Translations under genes and position numbers: made by a program | Notes under the pieces: model-generated | The model's database searches: none | The model's input: only the letters and a program-made list of their open reading frames with translations | What the model was told of the DNA's origin: nothing | Shown here: one piece after another, positions 1-8,418 of the stretch | How the letters are laid out: each line of letters opens with the position of its first letter | How positions within the stretch are numbered: position 1 is the stretch's first letter | NCBI GenBank assembly: GCA_002086835.1 | Contig: MVIG01000019.1 | Location: 1 to 64,000, forward strand | Source of the DNA: Mycolicibacterium porcinum | Lineage (GTDB): Bacteria > Actinomycetota > Actinomycetes > Mycobacteriales > Mycobacteriaceae | Length of the DNA: 64,000 bases | Reading direction: 5' to 3'

Positions 1-162
1 CCCATGGCCGCCCCGGCCCCGATGGACCCCTTCGCTCCACCGCCACCTGCCGACGCGATGCCGCCGGCGCCCCCGATGGACGGTCCGGCACCGATCATGC
101 TGGACGTGCCGCCGCCTCCGGCGCCCCCGGCTCCCGAGGAACCGGCTCCGGTCGCCATCTGA
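1..162 (+). CDS. C-terminal tail of a proline/alanine-rich protein (5' truncated)
   Basis: An open frame runs from the window edge to a TGA at 160-162. The 53 visible residues are almost all Pro, Ala, Met and Asp, with runs such as PPPPAD and PPPPAPPAPEEPAP, and end in PVAI. This looks like the disordered tail of an exported or cell-wall protein; mycobacteria have many of these, including Rpf-type muralytic enzymes, but no catalytic domain is inside the window. The start lies upstream, so product and length cannot be assigned. Confidence is high that it codes and low for identity. Confidence 0.6.
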   Translation, partial: PMAAPAPMDPFAPPPPADAMPPAPPMDGPAPIMLDVPPPPAPPAPEEPAPVAI

Positions 163-203
163 CATCACACCTGTCGGTGGTCAGCGGGCCACGATCGTTC
201 GGA

Positions 204-209
204 TAACGT
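204..209 (+). promoter_or_regulatory. -10 hexamer TAACGT for leaderless yaaA
   Basis: TAACGT fits the mycobacterial TANNNT -10 and ends 6 nt before the yaaA GTG, which would put the transcript start on or next to the start codon. No convincing -35 or Shine-Dalgarno sequence is visible. Confidence 0.45.
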
Positions 210-215
210 CTGAAT

Positions 216-962
216 GTGATCGTGCTCCTGCCACCGTCGGAGACCAAACGCACCGGCGGGGACGGCCCACCGGTGCGTTTGGACATTCTGAGCTCTCCCA
301 AGCTGACCCCGCTTCGCCAGTCGCTGATCGACGAGCTGGTCGCTCTCGCCGCCGACCCGCCGGCGTGCCGCACGGCCCTGGGCATCTCCGCCAGCCAGGA
401 CGCCGAGATCGAGCGCAACGCCGCGCTCTGGCAGGCACCCACGATGCCTGCCATCGAGCGATACACCGGGGTCCTCTACGACGCGCTCGACATCGGATCC
501 CTACGTGGCGCCGCCGCCACGCGTGCCCGCGCCCGGCTGGCGGTCGGATCGGCGTTGTTCGGTCTGCTTCGGGCCGATGATCCGGTGCCCGCCTACCGGC
601 TCTCCGCCTCCTCGAAGCTGCCCGGACAGCCCGGCCTGGCCAAGCGCTGGCGTCCTCTGCTGGAGCCGGTGCTGGCGGACATCGCCGCCCATGAGCTCAT
701 CGTGGACCTGCGTTCGGGCTCGTACGCCGGGCTGGGACGTATCCCCGATGCGGTCCGCGTACAGGTGCTGGCCGAACACGCCGACGGACACCGCACCGTC
801 GTCAGCCACTTCAACAAAGCCCACAAAGGCCACCTGGCCCGTGCGCTGGCCGGCTCCCGGGCCGAACCGAGCGATGCCGCCGCCGGGGCGGCGGTTGCCC
901 GCCGCCACGGCATGAACGTGGAACGTGACGGCGACGAACTGACCGTCGTGGTGCCCGCCTGA
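216..962 (+). CDS. yaaA: Peroxide stress protein YaaA (DUF328 family)
   Basis: The 248-residue protein begins MIVLLPPSETK, the family signature (usually M.VLLPPSE.K). It also has the central KL.G-type segment (SSKLPGQPGLAKRW) and the SHFNKAHKGHLARAL block near residues 194-208, which corresponds to the conserved basic, DNA- or iron-associated motif of the family. YaaA is a small cytosolic protein that lowers free-iron damage during peroxide stress in E. coli; that role is transferred by family. The GTG start is chosen because the family signature begins there. The gene stands alone and converges on the dioxygenase gene at 993. Confidence 0.9.
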   Translation: MIVLLPPSETKRTGGDGPPVRLDILSSPKLTPLRQSLIDELVALAADPPACRTALGISASQDAEIERNAALWQAPTMPAIERYTGVLYDALDIGSLRGAAATRARARLAVGSALFGLLRADDPVPAYRLSASSKLPGQPGLAKRWRPLLEPVLADIAAHELIVDLRSGSYAGLGRIPDAVRVQVLAEHADGHRTVVSHFNKAHKGHLARALAGSRAEPSDAAAGAAVARRHGMNVERDGDELTVVVPA

Positions 963-965
963 CGG

Positions 966-1019
966 TCAGGCCGCTTCGAACGGCTCGCCGACTCAGGCCG
1001 CCTCGAACGGCTCGCCGTC
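966..1019. repeat. 27-bp tandem duplication across a stop codon
   Basis: Two adjacent 27-bp units (966-992 and 993-1019) match at 25 of 27 positions. On the minus strand each encodes GEPFEAA followed by TGA. The upstream unit is the real 3' end of the dioxygenase gene; the second lies just after its stop and keeps the same codons and a second stop. This is a recent slippage-type duplication. Confidence 0.85.
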
Positions 1020-1910
1020 CAGTGCCAGGGAGGGCAGGCCATCCGGCCCCTGCGGCACATCGCCCACCAGCGTCACTCGATATAGCCGGCGGTCGTGCTC
1101 GCCGGTGAGGTCCGACGGTGCCAGATGAACGGTCGAGCGGTTGTCCCAGAACGCGATGCTGCCCGGCTCCCACTTGAACCGCACGGTGTACTCGGGCCGC
1201 ACCAGCTCGTCGTAGAACAAGCCCAGCAGCCTGCGGCTCTCATGCGGTGACACGTCGACGATGTGACTGGTGAAACCCGGGTTCACGTAGAGCGCGCGCT
1301 CCCCTGTCTCGGGATGCACCCGAACCACGGGGTGCTCGGTCAGCAGGGGACGTCGCTTCACCCGGCGCTCGTAATCCTCGGTGGCCGTCGTACCGTCCGG
1401 AGGTGCGAACCGGTGCACTGCCCGCAGACCGTCGGCCAGGCGCTGCAACGGCGCGGACAACCCGTCGTACGCGGCAACGGTGTTGGCCCACTGGGTGTCG
1501 CCACCGTACGGCGGAATCACCTCGGCCCGAAGTATCGACGCCGCGGGCGGATTCACCGCCGCGGTGACATCGGCGTGCCAGTTCGCCTTGTCGTAGCCGC
1601 GGCTGCTGCCGTACCGCGCCTTGAACCGGTCGGCGAAGATCGGATAGATCGTCGGATAGTCCGGGTCAGGGATGGAATCGAACAAGGGGTGCGCCGGGGT
1701 CGGTGAGCCGAACGCGCGGGCCAGCCGGAGATGATCCTCGTGCCCGATGAACTGGTCACGGAAGAACACCACCTTCCACTTGAGCAGGGCGGCACGGATT
1801 TCGGCCACGTGTTCGTCGAGGAGCGGTGCGGTCAGGTCGATGCCGTGTATCTCGGCGCCGATCCACCCGGACTGCGGCCGGATACTCAGTGCGGATGCCA
1901 ATTGTGTCAT
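993..1910 (-). CDS. TauD/TfdA-family 2-oxoglutarate-dependent dioxygenase (copy 1)
   Basis: This 305-residue Fe(II)/2-oxoglutarate dioxygenase probably releases sulfite or sulfate from a sulfonate or alkyl sulfate. The iron triad is visible: His112 and Asp114 in NWHADVT, and distal His262 in STVHLAPSD. Arg278 is suitably placed to bind 2-oxoglutarate. It is the last gene of the minus-strand ssu-type operon, 33 bp after the binding protein, with AGGGGAG before the ATG. The paralogue at 4615-5559 shares blocks such as PVVRVHPETGE and FKWEPGS.AFWDNR. The substrate is not determined; taurine, other sulfonates and alkyl sulfates are all possible. The 3' end carries a tandem duplication. Confidence 0.9.
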   Translation of the reverse strand: MTQLASALSIRPQSGWIGAEIHGIDLTAPLLDEHVAEIRAALLKWKVVFFRDQFIGHEDHLRLARAFGSPTPAHPLFDSIPDPDYPTIYPIFADRFKARYGSSRGYDKANWHADVTAAVNPPAASILRAEVIPPYGGDTQWANTVAAYDGLSAPLQRLADGLRAVHRFAPPDGTTATEDYERRVKRRPLLTEHPVVRVHPETGERALYVNPGFTSHIVDVSPHESRRLLGLFYDELVRPEYTVRFKWEPGSIAFWDNRSTVHLAPSDLTGEHDRRLYRVTLVGDVPQGPDGLPSLALDGEPFEAA

Positions 1911-1943
1911 CTGTGCTCCCCTGCATTCGTACGGCTGAAGCCC

Positions 1944-3023
1944 CTACGACTTCAGCGATTTCGGTGTGACACTGTCGAGTTCGTTCTGCGCGGTGACGAT
2001 GTCGTTGTAGCGGCCGTCCACATACGGCTTCACATCGACGCGGCCCTTGATGGTCCCGGTCTCGTGCAGGCCGTCGGCGACGGTTTGGAACAATGCCGTC
2101 GACTCCTCGTCGATCGGGTAGTACGAGGCGATTCCGTCCTCGTCGTACAACTTCCGGCCCTGCTCGAAGGTGATGCCTTGCACCTTCACGTAGTACTGGT
2201 CGATCCACTGGTCGGAATGCGTGTCCTTCCAGTTGTTGGCCGCGACGGCGCGCCCGACGTAGTCGCCGATCGCCGCTGCCTTGGCGGGGTCCTCGAGCAC
2301 GTCGCGGCGCACGATCAGCGTCTGGATGCCCGTGTTGATGCCCTTTCCGTCACCGAGGATCGGCGGCTCACCGAGCTGGTAGTACTGGTTGCCGAGCACG
2401 ATGGCGGCATCGACGGCGCCGGCGGCGAACGTCGGAACCACCTCTGCCCCAGCCAGTTCCACGGGCTGCACATCGGTGCGCAGGTCCAGGCCATGGCGCT
2501 TGAGCAGCCCGGCGGTGACCATGTGACGGCCCGACCCCGGCGGGTAGGCCACCCTCCTGCCGCGCAGATCCTCGATGGTCTTCACTCCGCTGTCGGGGCG
2601 GGCCACCAGGTAGTAGCCGCCGCTGGTGCCCGGGTTCGCCTGCAGCGCAACGGTCACCAGGTCGGTCACCCCGCTGTCCACCGCGATGGGTACCGGAGCT
2701 TCGCCGATCGATCCGACGTCGGCCGCGCCCGACCGCAGTGCCTCGATCACCGCGGCACCGCCGCTGAAGTCGGCGAAATCGACCTCGTAGGGCGTCCCCT
2801 GGCCGGCATTGGCCAGATTCCATGGCAACGACTGGGTGCCGTTCTGCTCGGCGATGACGAGCTTGGTGCCCGCCGGGACCTCGGTCCTGGCCGCGATCTT
2901 CACCGTGTCGATGGCGGTGTCGGCCTCGTCGTCGGACAACCCGCACGCGCTGAGCAGCAACGGGATCAGCAGCAGTGCCGCGGAATGCCGCCGCATTCGA
3001 CCACCAAATGGCATGTGACTCAT
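1944..3023 (-). CDS. Sulfonate-type ABC transporter substrate-binding lipoprotein (SsuA/TauA family)
   Basis: This 359-residue protein captures the substrate outside the membrane and passes it to the permease. The N-terminus has a basic stretch (MRRH), a hydrophobic segment and the lipobox LLSAC near residues 22-27, so it is a lipidated, membrane-anchored protein. The rest has NMT1/SsuA features: FSGGAAVIEALRSGAADVG and the domain-hinge stretch ARPDSGVKTIEDLRGRRVAYP. Its ATG overlaps the ATPase stop by 4 bp (ATGA), implying translational coupling. The ATG before MRRH is a possible alternative start. Context points to aliphatic sulfonates or sulfate esters, but the ligand cannot be read from sequence. 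Confidence 0.9.
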   Translation of the reverse strand: MSHMPFGGRMRRHSAALLLIPLLLSACGLSDDEADTAIDTVKIAARTEVPAGTKLVIAEQNGTQSLPWNLANAGQGTPYEVDFADFSGGAAVIEALRSGAADVGSIGEAPVPIAVDSGVTDLVTVALQANPGTSGGYYLVARPDSGVKTIEDLRGRRVAYPPGSGRHMVTAGLLKRHGLDLRTDVQPVELAGAEVVPTFAAGAVDAAIVLGNQYYQLGEPPILGDGKGINTGIQTLIVRRDVLEDPAKAAAIGDYVGRAVAANNWKDTHSDQWIDQYYVKVQGITFEQGRKLYDEDGIASYYPIDEESTALFQTVADGLHETGTIKGRVDVKPYVDGRYNDIVTAQNELDSVTPKSLKS

Positions 3024-3763
3024 TCCTTGTCTTCGGATACACCGAGTTCGGACAGCAATCGCTTTCGCAGCGCGGCGAATTCGTGGGTGTCGCGGGCCCG
3101 CGGTTTCGGCACCGTGACGTCGACATCGAGCGAGATGACCCCGTCGGTCAGCACGATCACGCGGTCGGCGAGCAGGATCGCCTCATCGACGTCGTGGGTC
3201 ACCAGAAGAACCGCCGGGGTGTGCCTGCGGTAGAGGTCCATCAGCAGGCCGTGCATCTTGATCCTGGTGAGCGCGTCGAGCGCACCGAACGGTTCGTCGA
3301 GCAGCAGCAGCTGCGGTTCGCGGACCAGCGCACGGGCCAGGGCGACCCGTTGCGCCTCACCACCGGACAGCGTGCGGGGCCATGCCTTCGCCTTGTCCGC
3401 CAGATTGACCTCGGCCAGCGCAGCCAGCGCGCGTTGTTGTACGACGCCGGTGGACGGCAACCCGATCGTCACGTTGGCGAGCACCCGCTGCCACGGCAGT
3501 AGCCGGGAATCCTGGAACACGATCGCGCGCCGCTCGGGCACCCGGAGGTAGCCGCCCACGTCGCTGTCGAGCGCACCCAGCGCGCGCAGGAAGGTGCTCT
3601 TGCCCGAACCGCTGCGGCCCAGCAGCGCGACGAACTGGCCCGCACCGATCTCGAGGTCGAGGCCGTCGATGATCACGTTGTCCCCGAACCGCTTCCGGAT
3701 GTCACGGGCGATCACCACCGGTGCGGTGCCGGTCGCGGCCGACAGGGTGTCAGTCGCCGTCAT
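3020..3763 (-). CDS. ssuB: Sulfonate-type ABC transporter ATP-binding protein (SsuB family)
   Basis: This 247-residue ATPase has the complete nucleotide-binding set: Walker A GRSGSGKST (49-57), Q-loop Gln84 in VFQDSRLLPW, signature LSGGEAQR (132-139), Walker B LLLLDEPFGALD (about 152-163) and switch His190 in LLVTHD. The short length and the RLLPW sequence after the Q-loop are typical of nitrate/sulfonate/taurine importers. It overlaps the permease gene by 14 bp and the binding-protein gene by 4 bp, so the three are translated together. It powers import from the inner face of the membrane. Confidence 0.93.
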   Translation of the reverse strand: MTATDTLSAATGTAPVVIARDIRKRFGDNVIIDGLDLEIGAGQFVALLGRSGSGKSTFLRALGALDSDVGGYLRVPERRAIVFQDSRLLPWQRVLANVTIGLPSTGVVQQRALAALAEVNLADKAKAWPRTLSGGEAQRVALARALVREPQLLLLDEPFGALDALTRIKMHGLLMDLYRRHTPAVLLVTHDVDEAILLADRVIVLTDGVISLDVDVTVPKPRARDTHEFAALRKRLLSELGVSEDKE

Positions 3764-4613
3764 AGGCCCGCCGCCAGGTGAGCAGGCGGCCTTCGAGGAA
3801 CCGCACCACCAGGATCGAGATCAGCCCGAGGATCGCGTAGACCGCGATGAGCACGAAGACGATGTCGATCTGGAAGTACTCGCGGGCGTCGGTCATCATG
3901 CGGCCGAGACCCTTCTTCGCGTTGATGGTCTCGGCGAAGATCAACGACAACCAGGAAGCCGTCAGCGCCAGGCGCAGGCCGACCAGGAATCCGGGCAGTG
4001 ATCCGGGAATGATGACCCGGTAGATCATCTCGGCCCGGCCCGCGCCGAAGGACCTCGCCGCCTCCACCAGGCTGGCGTCGACGCTTCGGATCGCGCTGAA
4101 GGTGTTGATGTAGATCGCCACGGCGACGGCGAGCGTGATCAGCAGGATTTTCGGCACCTCACTGATCCCGAACCACACGATCAGCAGCGGCACCAGCGCG
4201 AAGTTCGGAACCGCCCGCAGCACTTCCATGTTGGCGTCGACGAAGTTCTCCCCGATCCGGGACAGCCCCGAGAGCAGCGCCAGACCCAGGCCGAGCACGA
4301 TCCCGAAGGCCAGGCCGTATCCGACCCTCAGCAGGCTGGCGGTCAGGTGTTCCTGGAAGGTGCCGTCGGCGATCAGAGTCCAGGCCGCACCGAGCACCCG
4401 GGTCGGCGGCGGCACCGTGCGCTCGTCGAAGACGCCGACGGTGGACAGCAGTTGCCACAGGCCGACCAGCAGGATCGGCCCCGTCAGCCGCTGCACCGGC
4501 CGCGGCACCACCGGCTTGCGCTGCGCCCGACGTACTGCCGCCCGAGGATCGACGAGCCGGGTCGGGCCATCGGCCCGCACGGCTGCGGCCGGGCGTGACA
4601 GCAGTACGGACAT
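3750..4613 (-). CDS. ssuC: Sulfonate-type ABC transporter permease (SsuC family)
   Basis: The protein has about 287 residues with roughly six membrane segments and the binding-protein-dependent permease EAA loop (VEAARSFGAGRAEMIYRVIIPGSLPG), where the permease docks on the ATPase. The start is the ATG at 4613, one base after the dioxygenase stop, giving the usual family length. A longer frame exists upstream but lies inside the dioxygenase gene and would add an implausible Arg/Trp-rich leader. Tight packing with ssuB (14-bp overlap) supports one operon. Confidence 0.92.
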   Translation of the reverse strand: MSVLLSRPAAAVRADGPTRLVDPRAAVRRAQRKPVVPRPVQRLTGPILLVGLWQLLSTVGVFDERTVPPPTRVLGAAWTLIADGTFQEHLTASLLRVGYGLAFGIVLGLGLALLSGLSRIGENFVDANMEVLRAVPNFALVPLLIVWFGISEVPKILLITLAVAVAIYINTFSAIRSVDASLVEAARSFGAGRAEMIYRVIIPGSLPGFLVGLRLALTASWLSLIFAETINAKKGLGRMMTDAREYFQIDIVFVLIAVYAILGLISILVVRFLEGRLLTWRRAYDGD

Positions 4614-4614
4614 C

Positions 4615-5559
4615 TCAGGCGGCTCCGAAGTAATCGCCCGAAATGGACTCGGACGCAATACCACCGGGGCCCACCGGAATGTCGCCCACCAGCGTGATGC
4701 GATGCAGCACCCGGTCGCCTTCGACGTGTTCGAAGTCGCGTGGCGCCAGGTGCAGCGCGGCCCGATTGTCCCAGAACGCGACACTGCCCGGCTCCCATTT
4801 GAATCGCACCGAGTACTCGGGACGAGCGATCTCCTCGAAGAGCAGATCCAGCAGGTGCCGGCTCTCCCGCGGCGAGAGGTTGACGATCTCGCGTGTGAAC
4901 GACGGGTTGACGTAGAGCACCTTCTCCCCCGTCTCCGGGTGCACCCGGACCACCGGATGGATGGTGGCGAGCGGATTGCTGCGCACCAGATCGCCGATCT
5001 TCTCGGAACTGCGTTCGGCCGACGTCGTCGAACCGAACCGATGCTCGGCCCGCAGTTCGCCGACGAGCGTCTGCACCGACGGCGACAGACCCGCGTACAC
5101 GGCGGCGACGTTGGTGAACTGGGTGTCGCCGCCGTATGCGGGAACCCGCTCCGCCCGGAGGATCGAATGCGACGGCGGGTTGATCAGCGGGGTGACGTCG
5201 GCGTGCCAGCCTGGGCCGTTCGGACTTTGCCGCTTGCGGTATTTGGTGCCGTACCGGTGGTCGTAGGCGGCCGGCGACACCGTGTGGATCTGCGGGAATC
5301 CGGCTGGGGCAGAGTCGCCCTCGTACGGATGGCCGGGAGTCACCTCACCGAACTGGGCGCCGAACGCGATCTGGGATGCATGGTCGAGGTCCTGGCCGCG
5401 GAAGAACACCACCTTCCACCGGTGCAGTGCGGCCCGGACCGCCGCGACCTGTTCCGGTGACAGCGGTGTGGCGAGATCGATCCCCTCGATCAACGCTCCG
5501 GTGTGTCCCGACAGCGGACTGACGGTGAGTTCGGAAGTAGACAATTCAGTAGTAGACAT
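4615..5559 (-). CDS. TauD/TfdA-family 2-oxoglutarate-dependent dioxygenase (copy 2)
   Basis: This 314-residue first gene of the sulfonate operon has the iron triad His119-Asp121 (GWHADVT) and His270 (ALHLAP), with Arg287 placed for 2-oxoglutarate. It resembles copy 1 at 993-1910 but differs in the substrate-facing stretch around residues 80-115, so the two may act on different sulfur compounds. The ATG at 5559 is chosen because GGGGAG lies 8 nt upstream and the protein then begins like its paralogue; an in-frame extension to 5718 looks non-coding. It probably desulfonates what the adjacent transporter imports. Confidence 0.9.
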   Translation of the reverse strand: MSTTELSTSELTVSPLSGHTGALIEGIDLATPLSPEQVAAVRAALHRWKVVFFRGQDLDHASQIAFGAQFGEVTPGHPYEGDSAPAGFPQIHTVSPAAYDHRYGTKYRKRQSPNGPGWHADVTPLINPPSHSILRAERVPAYGGDTQFTNVAAVYAGLSPSVQTLVGELRAEHRFGSTTSAERSSEKIGDLVRSNPLATIHPVVRVHPETGEKVLYVNPSFTREIVNLSPRESRHLLDLLFEEIARPEYSVRFKWEPGSVAFWDNRAALHLAPRDFEHVEGDRVLHRITLVGDIPVGPGGIASESISGDYFGAA

Positions 5560-5949
5560 AGCCACGCTCCCCTCGAAAGCGGCTGCTTGTATCGGAAATT
5601 CGACGCTAACCAGGTTCGTCTCGTGGGTTACCGGTTTGAATCGGCGTGACGGGAATGGCGCCCGGTGCTCGCGACACCGAAGTGGCGTTGCCGGCCGTCG
5701 GCCGACGAGGGCGTCCACATCGCTTCTGCCTGCGGCGGATTGGCAATCGACCGGTGTCCGAGCTCGAATCTGACTGTTGCCGAGCTAATTTCAGAGCAGG
5801 TACGCGACCGTCGCACACCGAAGGCGGGTTTCGGCGAATTCCCGGGTGTTGCCCACAGCGCCTGCCTCGTCGTGCAGAATATGAGCTCGCGTCAGCGCGC
5901 CCGTCGCCTCTGCCACGCCCCTACCCACCGCCGTTCCCCGGGAGCAAGC
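5560..5949. other. Gene-free stretch between the sulfonate operon and a plus-strand gene
   Basis: These 390 bases must carry the promoter of the minus-strand sulfonate operon. The Shine-Dalgarno sequence of its first gene is visible, but I see no clear -35/-10 pair, operator palindrome or terminator. Reading frames cross the stretch but have no start signals and an atypical Arg/Ser/Cys-rich composition, so I do not call a gene. Confidence 0.5.
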
Positions 5950-6579
5950 TTGGTCACCTGCCTCGTCTCCACACCGCATCCGCCGTATCAGCCAGTTCGT
6001 CGTGGGCGGCATCGGAAGGCACCGGAGCGACGCTGGCTGCCCGTCGGCATCGGGGTGGCGGCCGCGGCCGTCGTCAGCTCGATGCTCACCGCCTTCGTCA
6101 TCCTCACCACGCTGGCGTCCAAGTTCTCGTCCAAAGAATCGGTCTATGCCGTCGGTGCCCGGATGTACGAGGTGAAGCCGAACCGTCCGCTGCAGCGCAA
6201 CTTCACCGCGCGGGCCGCCGCCCCGGCCGCCGCGACGTTCGCAGCCGACGGCTCCGGCTTCGTCGATTCGCCAGCCCGGTGCCGTGACACCCAGACGGCC
6301 AGGGCCATCGGCCGGACCGACGCGTCGCTCGTGGTGATCTGCCTCGACCGCACCGGCCGGCTGGAGTACCACGGTGTCCGGCTGTCGGACAAGGCCGCGC
6401 TGGCGGCGTCGGCCGACGTCACGCCGGGCCGCCGGTTCGTCGCACGCAACTACCAGGTCAACTACGCGGTCTCCCCGACCGAGTTGCTCGTCACCTCGGG
6501 CAGTTCGGTGCTCAAACGCGAACCGATGGTCGAGTACCGGGAGATCCTGTCCACGCCGGTCGTCGTCGCGCCGCGGTAA
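5950..6579 (+). CDS. Single-pass membrane protein of unknown function
   Basis: The protein has about 209 residues: a basic, proline-containing N-terminus (RRGRHRKAPERRW), one hydrophobic helix (about 32-55) and a roughly 150-residue domain probably outside the membrane. That domain contains two spaced cysteines (SPARCRDTQ and VVICLDRTG) that could form a disulfide. I do not recognise the family. The start is uncertain: TTG at 5950 has GGGAGC about 6 nt upstream, while ATG at 5881 has no ribosome site and would add Arg/Cys/His-rich residues unlike the rest. The next gene follows after 42 bp and is also a membrane protein. Confidence 0.65.
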   Translation: MVTCLVSTPHPPYQPVRRGRHRKAPERRWLPVGIGVAAAAVVSSMLTAFVILTTLASKFSSKESVYAVGARMYEVKPNRPLQRNFTARAAAPAAATFAADGSGFVDSPARCRDTQTARAIGRTDASLVVICLDRTGRLEYHGVRLSDKAALAASADVTPGRRFVARNYQVNYAVSPTELLVTSGSSVLKREPMVEYREILSTPVVVAPR

Positions 6580-6621
6580 CCGCGTTAAGCTGGCCGCTCA
6601 TCGGCACGCGGCGGGAGATCG

Positions 6622-6843
6622 ATGTCCACATTCTGGCGGTACGTCCAGATCCAGGCCATGGTGTTCGTGGTCGGTATCGTCGGTCCGATCTTCCTGATCG
6701 TTTACTTTGCCGCACAACCGGATCCGACCCTCAAATGGATGTACTTCGCCGGTCTGATCATCACCGGGGTCGAGATTCTCATCGCGCTCGAGTTGACCCG
6801 CATCAGCACGACCACCGATACCACCAGCAATCGCCCGGAGTGA
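6622..6843 (+). CDS. Small two-helix membrane protein
   Basis: This 73-residue protein has two hydrophobic helices (about 9-31 and 40-58) joined by a short loop (AQPDPTLKW), with a polar Thr-rich tail. GGGAG precedes the ATG by a few bases. It lies between the unknown membrane protein and the amidase gene (6-bp gap to the latter), so it may be cotranscribed with both. No family or function is recognised. Confidence 0.7.
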   Translation: MSTFWRYVQIQAMVFVVGIVGPIFLIVYFAAQPDPTLKWMYFAGLIITGVEILIALELTRISTTTDTTSNRPE

Positions 6844-6849
6844 TGTGTC

Positions 6850-8325
6850 ATGGATTCGTCGTCGGCATTCGAACTCGCCCGCACCGACGGGGTCGGGCAG
6901 GCGGCACTGGCCGCCGCCGGTGAGCTGACCGCCGTCGAACTACTCGACGCGGCGATCATCCGGGTCGAGGCCACCCGCGGTCTCAACGCCGTGATCACCG
7001 ACCTGTTCGAGCGGGGCCGGGCCCAGGCCGCGGCCCTCGACGAGTCCGGTGTGCTTCGCAGCGAGCGGACCGGGCCGCTGGCCGGGGTGCCGTTCCTGCT
7101 CAAGGATCTCGGTGCGGCGCTGGCGGGCGCTCGCGAATCGATGGGCTCCCGCGCGTTGCGCGACCATGTCGCCACCGACACCGCGTGGACGGTGAACCGC
7201 TACCTCGATGCGGGGCTCGTCGTGTTCGGCAAGACCAACACCCCGGAGTGGGGCAATCACTGCACGACCGAACCGAGGCTGTCCGGCCCGACGGTGAACC
7301 CGTGGTCGCCGACCCGCACCCCCGGCGGATCCAGTGGGGGTTCGGCGGCCGCCGTGGCCGCCGGCGTGGTGCCCGCGGCCTCGGGCGGGGACGGCACGGG
7401 CTCCATCCGCGTGCCCGCCTCGTGTTGCGGGGTGGTCGGCCTCAAACCACGGCGCGGACGGGCCTCCTTCGCCCCCGACGGCGGACACGGACTCGAGGGG
7501 CTGGTGAACAACCACGCGCTGACCCGGACAGTGCGCGACTGCGCCGCGCTGCTGGACGTCATCGCGGGCAGCGCACCCGGAGATCCCTATAGCGCCGCCG
7601 TCCCGCCCGTCTCCTTCCTGGAAGCGGCCGCGCAGACTCCGTCGGCACAGCGCATCCTGATCGCCACCTCCTCGCCGTTTCCCACCGACCGGATCGACCC
7701 CGAGGTGGTGTCGGCGGTCGAGGCCGCCGGGCGGCTGCTGGAAAGTCTCGGCCACCACCTCACGCCGGGCGCTCCCACGGTCGATCCCGACGTGGTCGCC
7801 GACGCCATCGCGGTGCTGCACACCGTCAGCAATGCGGAGTTGCACGAGCTGGCCCGGCAGCACCTGGGGCGGGAGCCCCGCGAGGACGAGTTCGAGCCGA
7901 GCAGCTGGGTGATGATCCGCGAGGGCTTCACCACGACCGGCCTGGCCTATGCCAAGGCCATCGCGGACATCCACGCCCAGACGCGGCGATTCGCCGCGGG
8001 AATGGCAGGTCACGACATGCTGCTGGTGCCGACCCTGCTGACCGGGCCGCCGCCGTACGGGCTGTTGAACCAACCCCGGGGCACCACCCGGGCCTTCTTC
8101 GACGTCGAGTTCGCCACCACCGGATGGACCGCCCTGGCCAACGTGACCGGCTGGGCGGCGATATCGCTGCCGCTGGGGCAGACCTCCGACGGCCTGCCGA
8201 TCGGGGTGCAGCTGATGGCTCCCGACGAATCGGTCCTGCTCAGCCTGGCCGGTCAGCTCGAGCAGGCCGCCCCGTGGGCGGCCCGCACCCCGCCCCGATG
8301 GGTGGCCGCTACCGCCGGGACGTAG
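6850..8325 (+). CDS. Amidase signature family protein
   Basis: This 491-residue cytosolic amidase has the full Ser-cisSer-Lys triad: Lys85 (FLLKDLG), Ser161 in GGSSGGS (159-165) and nucleophile Ser185 in GSIRVPA. The 24-residue spacing between the two serines matches the family. It hydrolyses a carboxylic amide to acid and ammonia; the substrate cannot be told, and related enzymes act on aliphatic, aryl or fatty amides. It is not a likely GatA because gatB and gatC are absent nearby. It starts 6 bp after the small membrane protein. Confidence 0.9.
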   Translation: MDSSSAFELARTDGVGQAALAAAGELTAVELLDAAIIRVEATRGLNAVITDLFERGRAQAAALDESGVLRSERTGPLAGVPFLLKDLGAALAGARESMGSRALRDHVATDTAWTVNRYLDAGLVVFGKTNTPEWGNHCTTEPRLSGPTVNPWSPTRTPGGSSGGSAAAVAAGVVPAASGGDGTGSIRVPASCCGVVGLKPRRGRASFAPDGGHGLEGLVNNHALTRTVRDCAALLDVIAGSAPGDPYSAAVPPVSFLEAAAQTPSAQRILIATSSPFPTDRIDPEVVSAVEAAGRLLESLGHHLTPGAPTVDPDVVADAIAVLHTVSNAELHELARQHLGREPREDEFEPSSWVMIREGFTTTGLAYAKAIADIHAQTRRFAAGMAGHDMLLVPTLLTGPPPYGLLNQPRGTTRAFFDVEFATTGWTALANVTGWAAISLPLGQTSDGLPIGVQLMAPDESVLLSLAGQLEQAAPWAARTPPRWVAATAGT

Positions 8326-8418
8326 CCGCATATCCTCTGAGTCGAACTGTGCGCCACTGTGGTGTGCGCCTCACAGCAGAAACAGCAGGACGCCGTCTTC
8401 AAAGGAGTGGACAACCTC

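Noticed and set aside
1731-3233. Long plus-strand open frame over the sulfonate binding-protein gene
   Set aside because: It is antisense to a lipoprotein with clear motifs, has a Val/Asp/His/Arg-heavy shadow composition and no start signal or domain.
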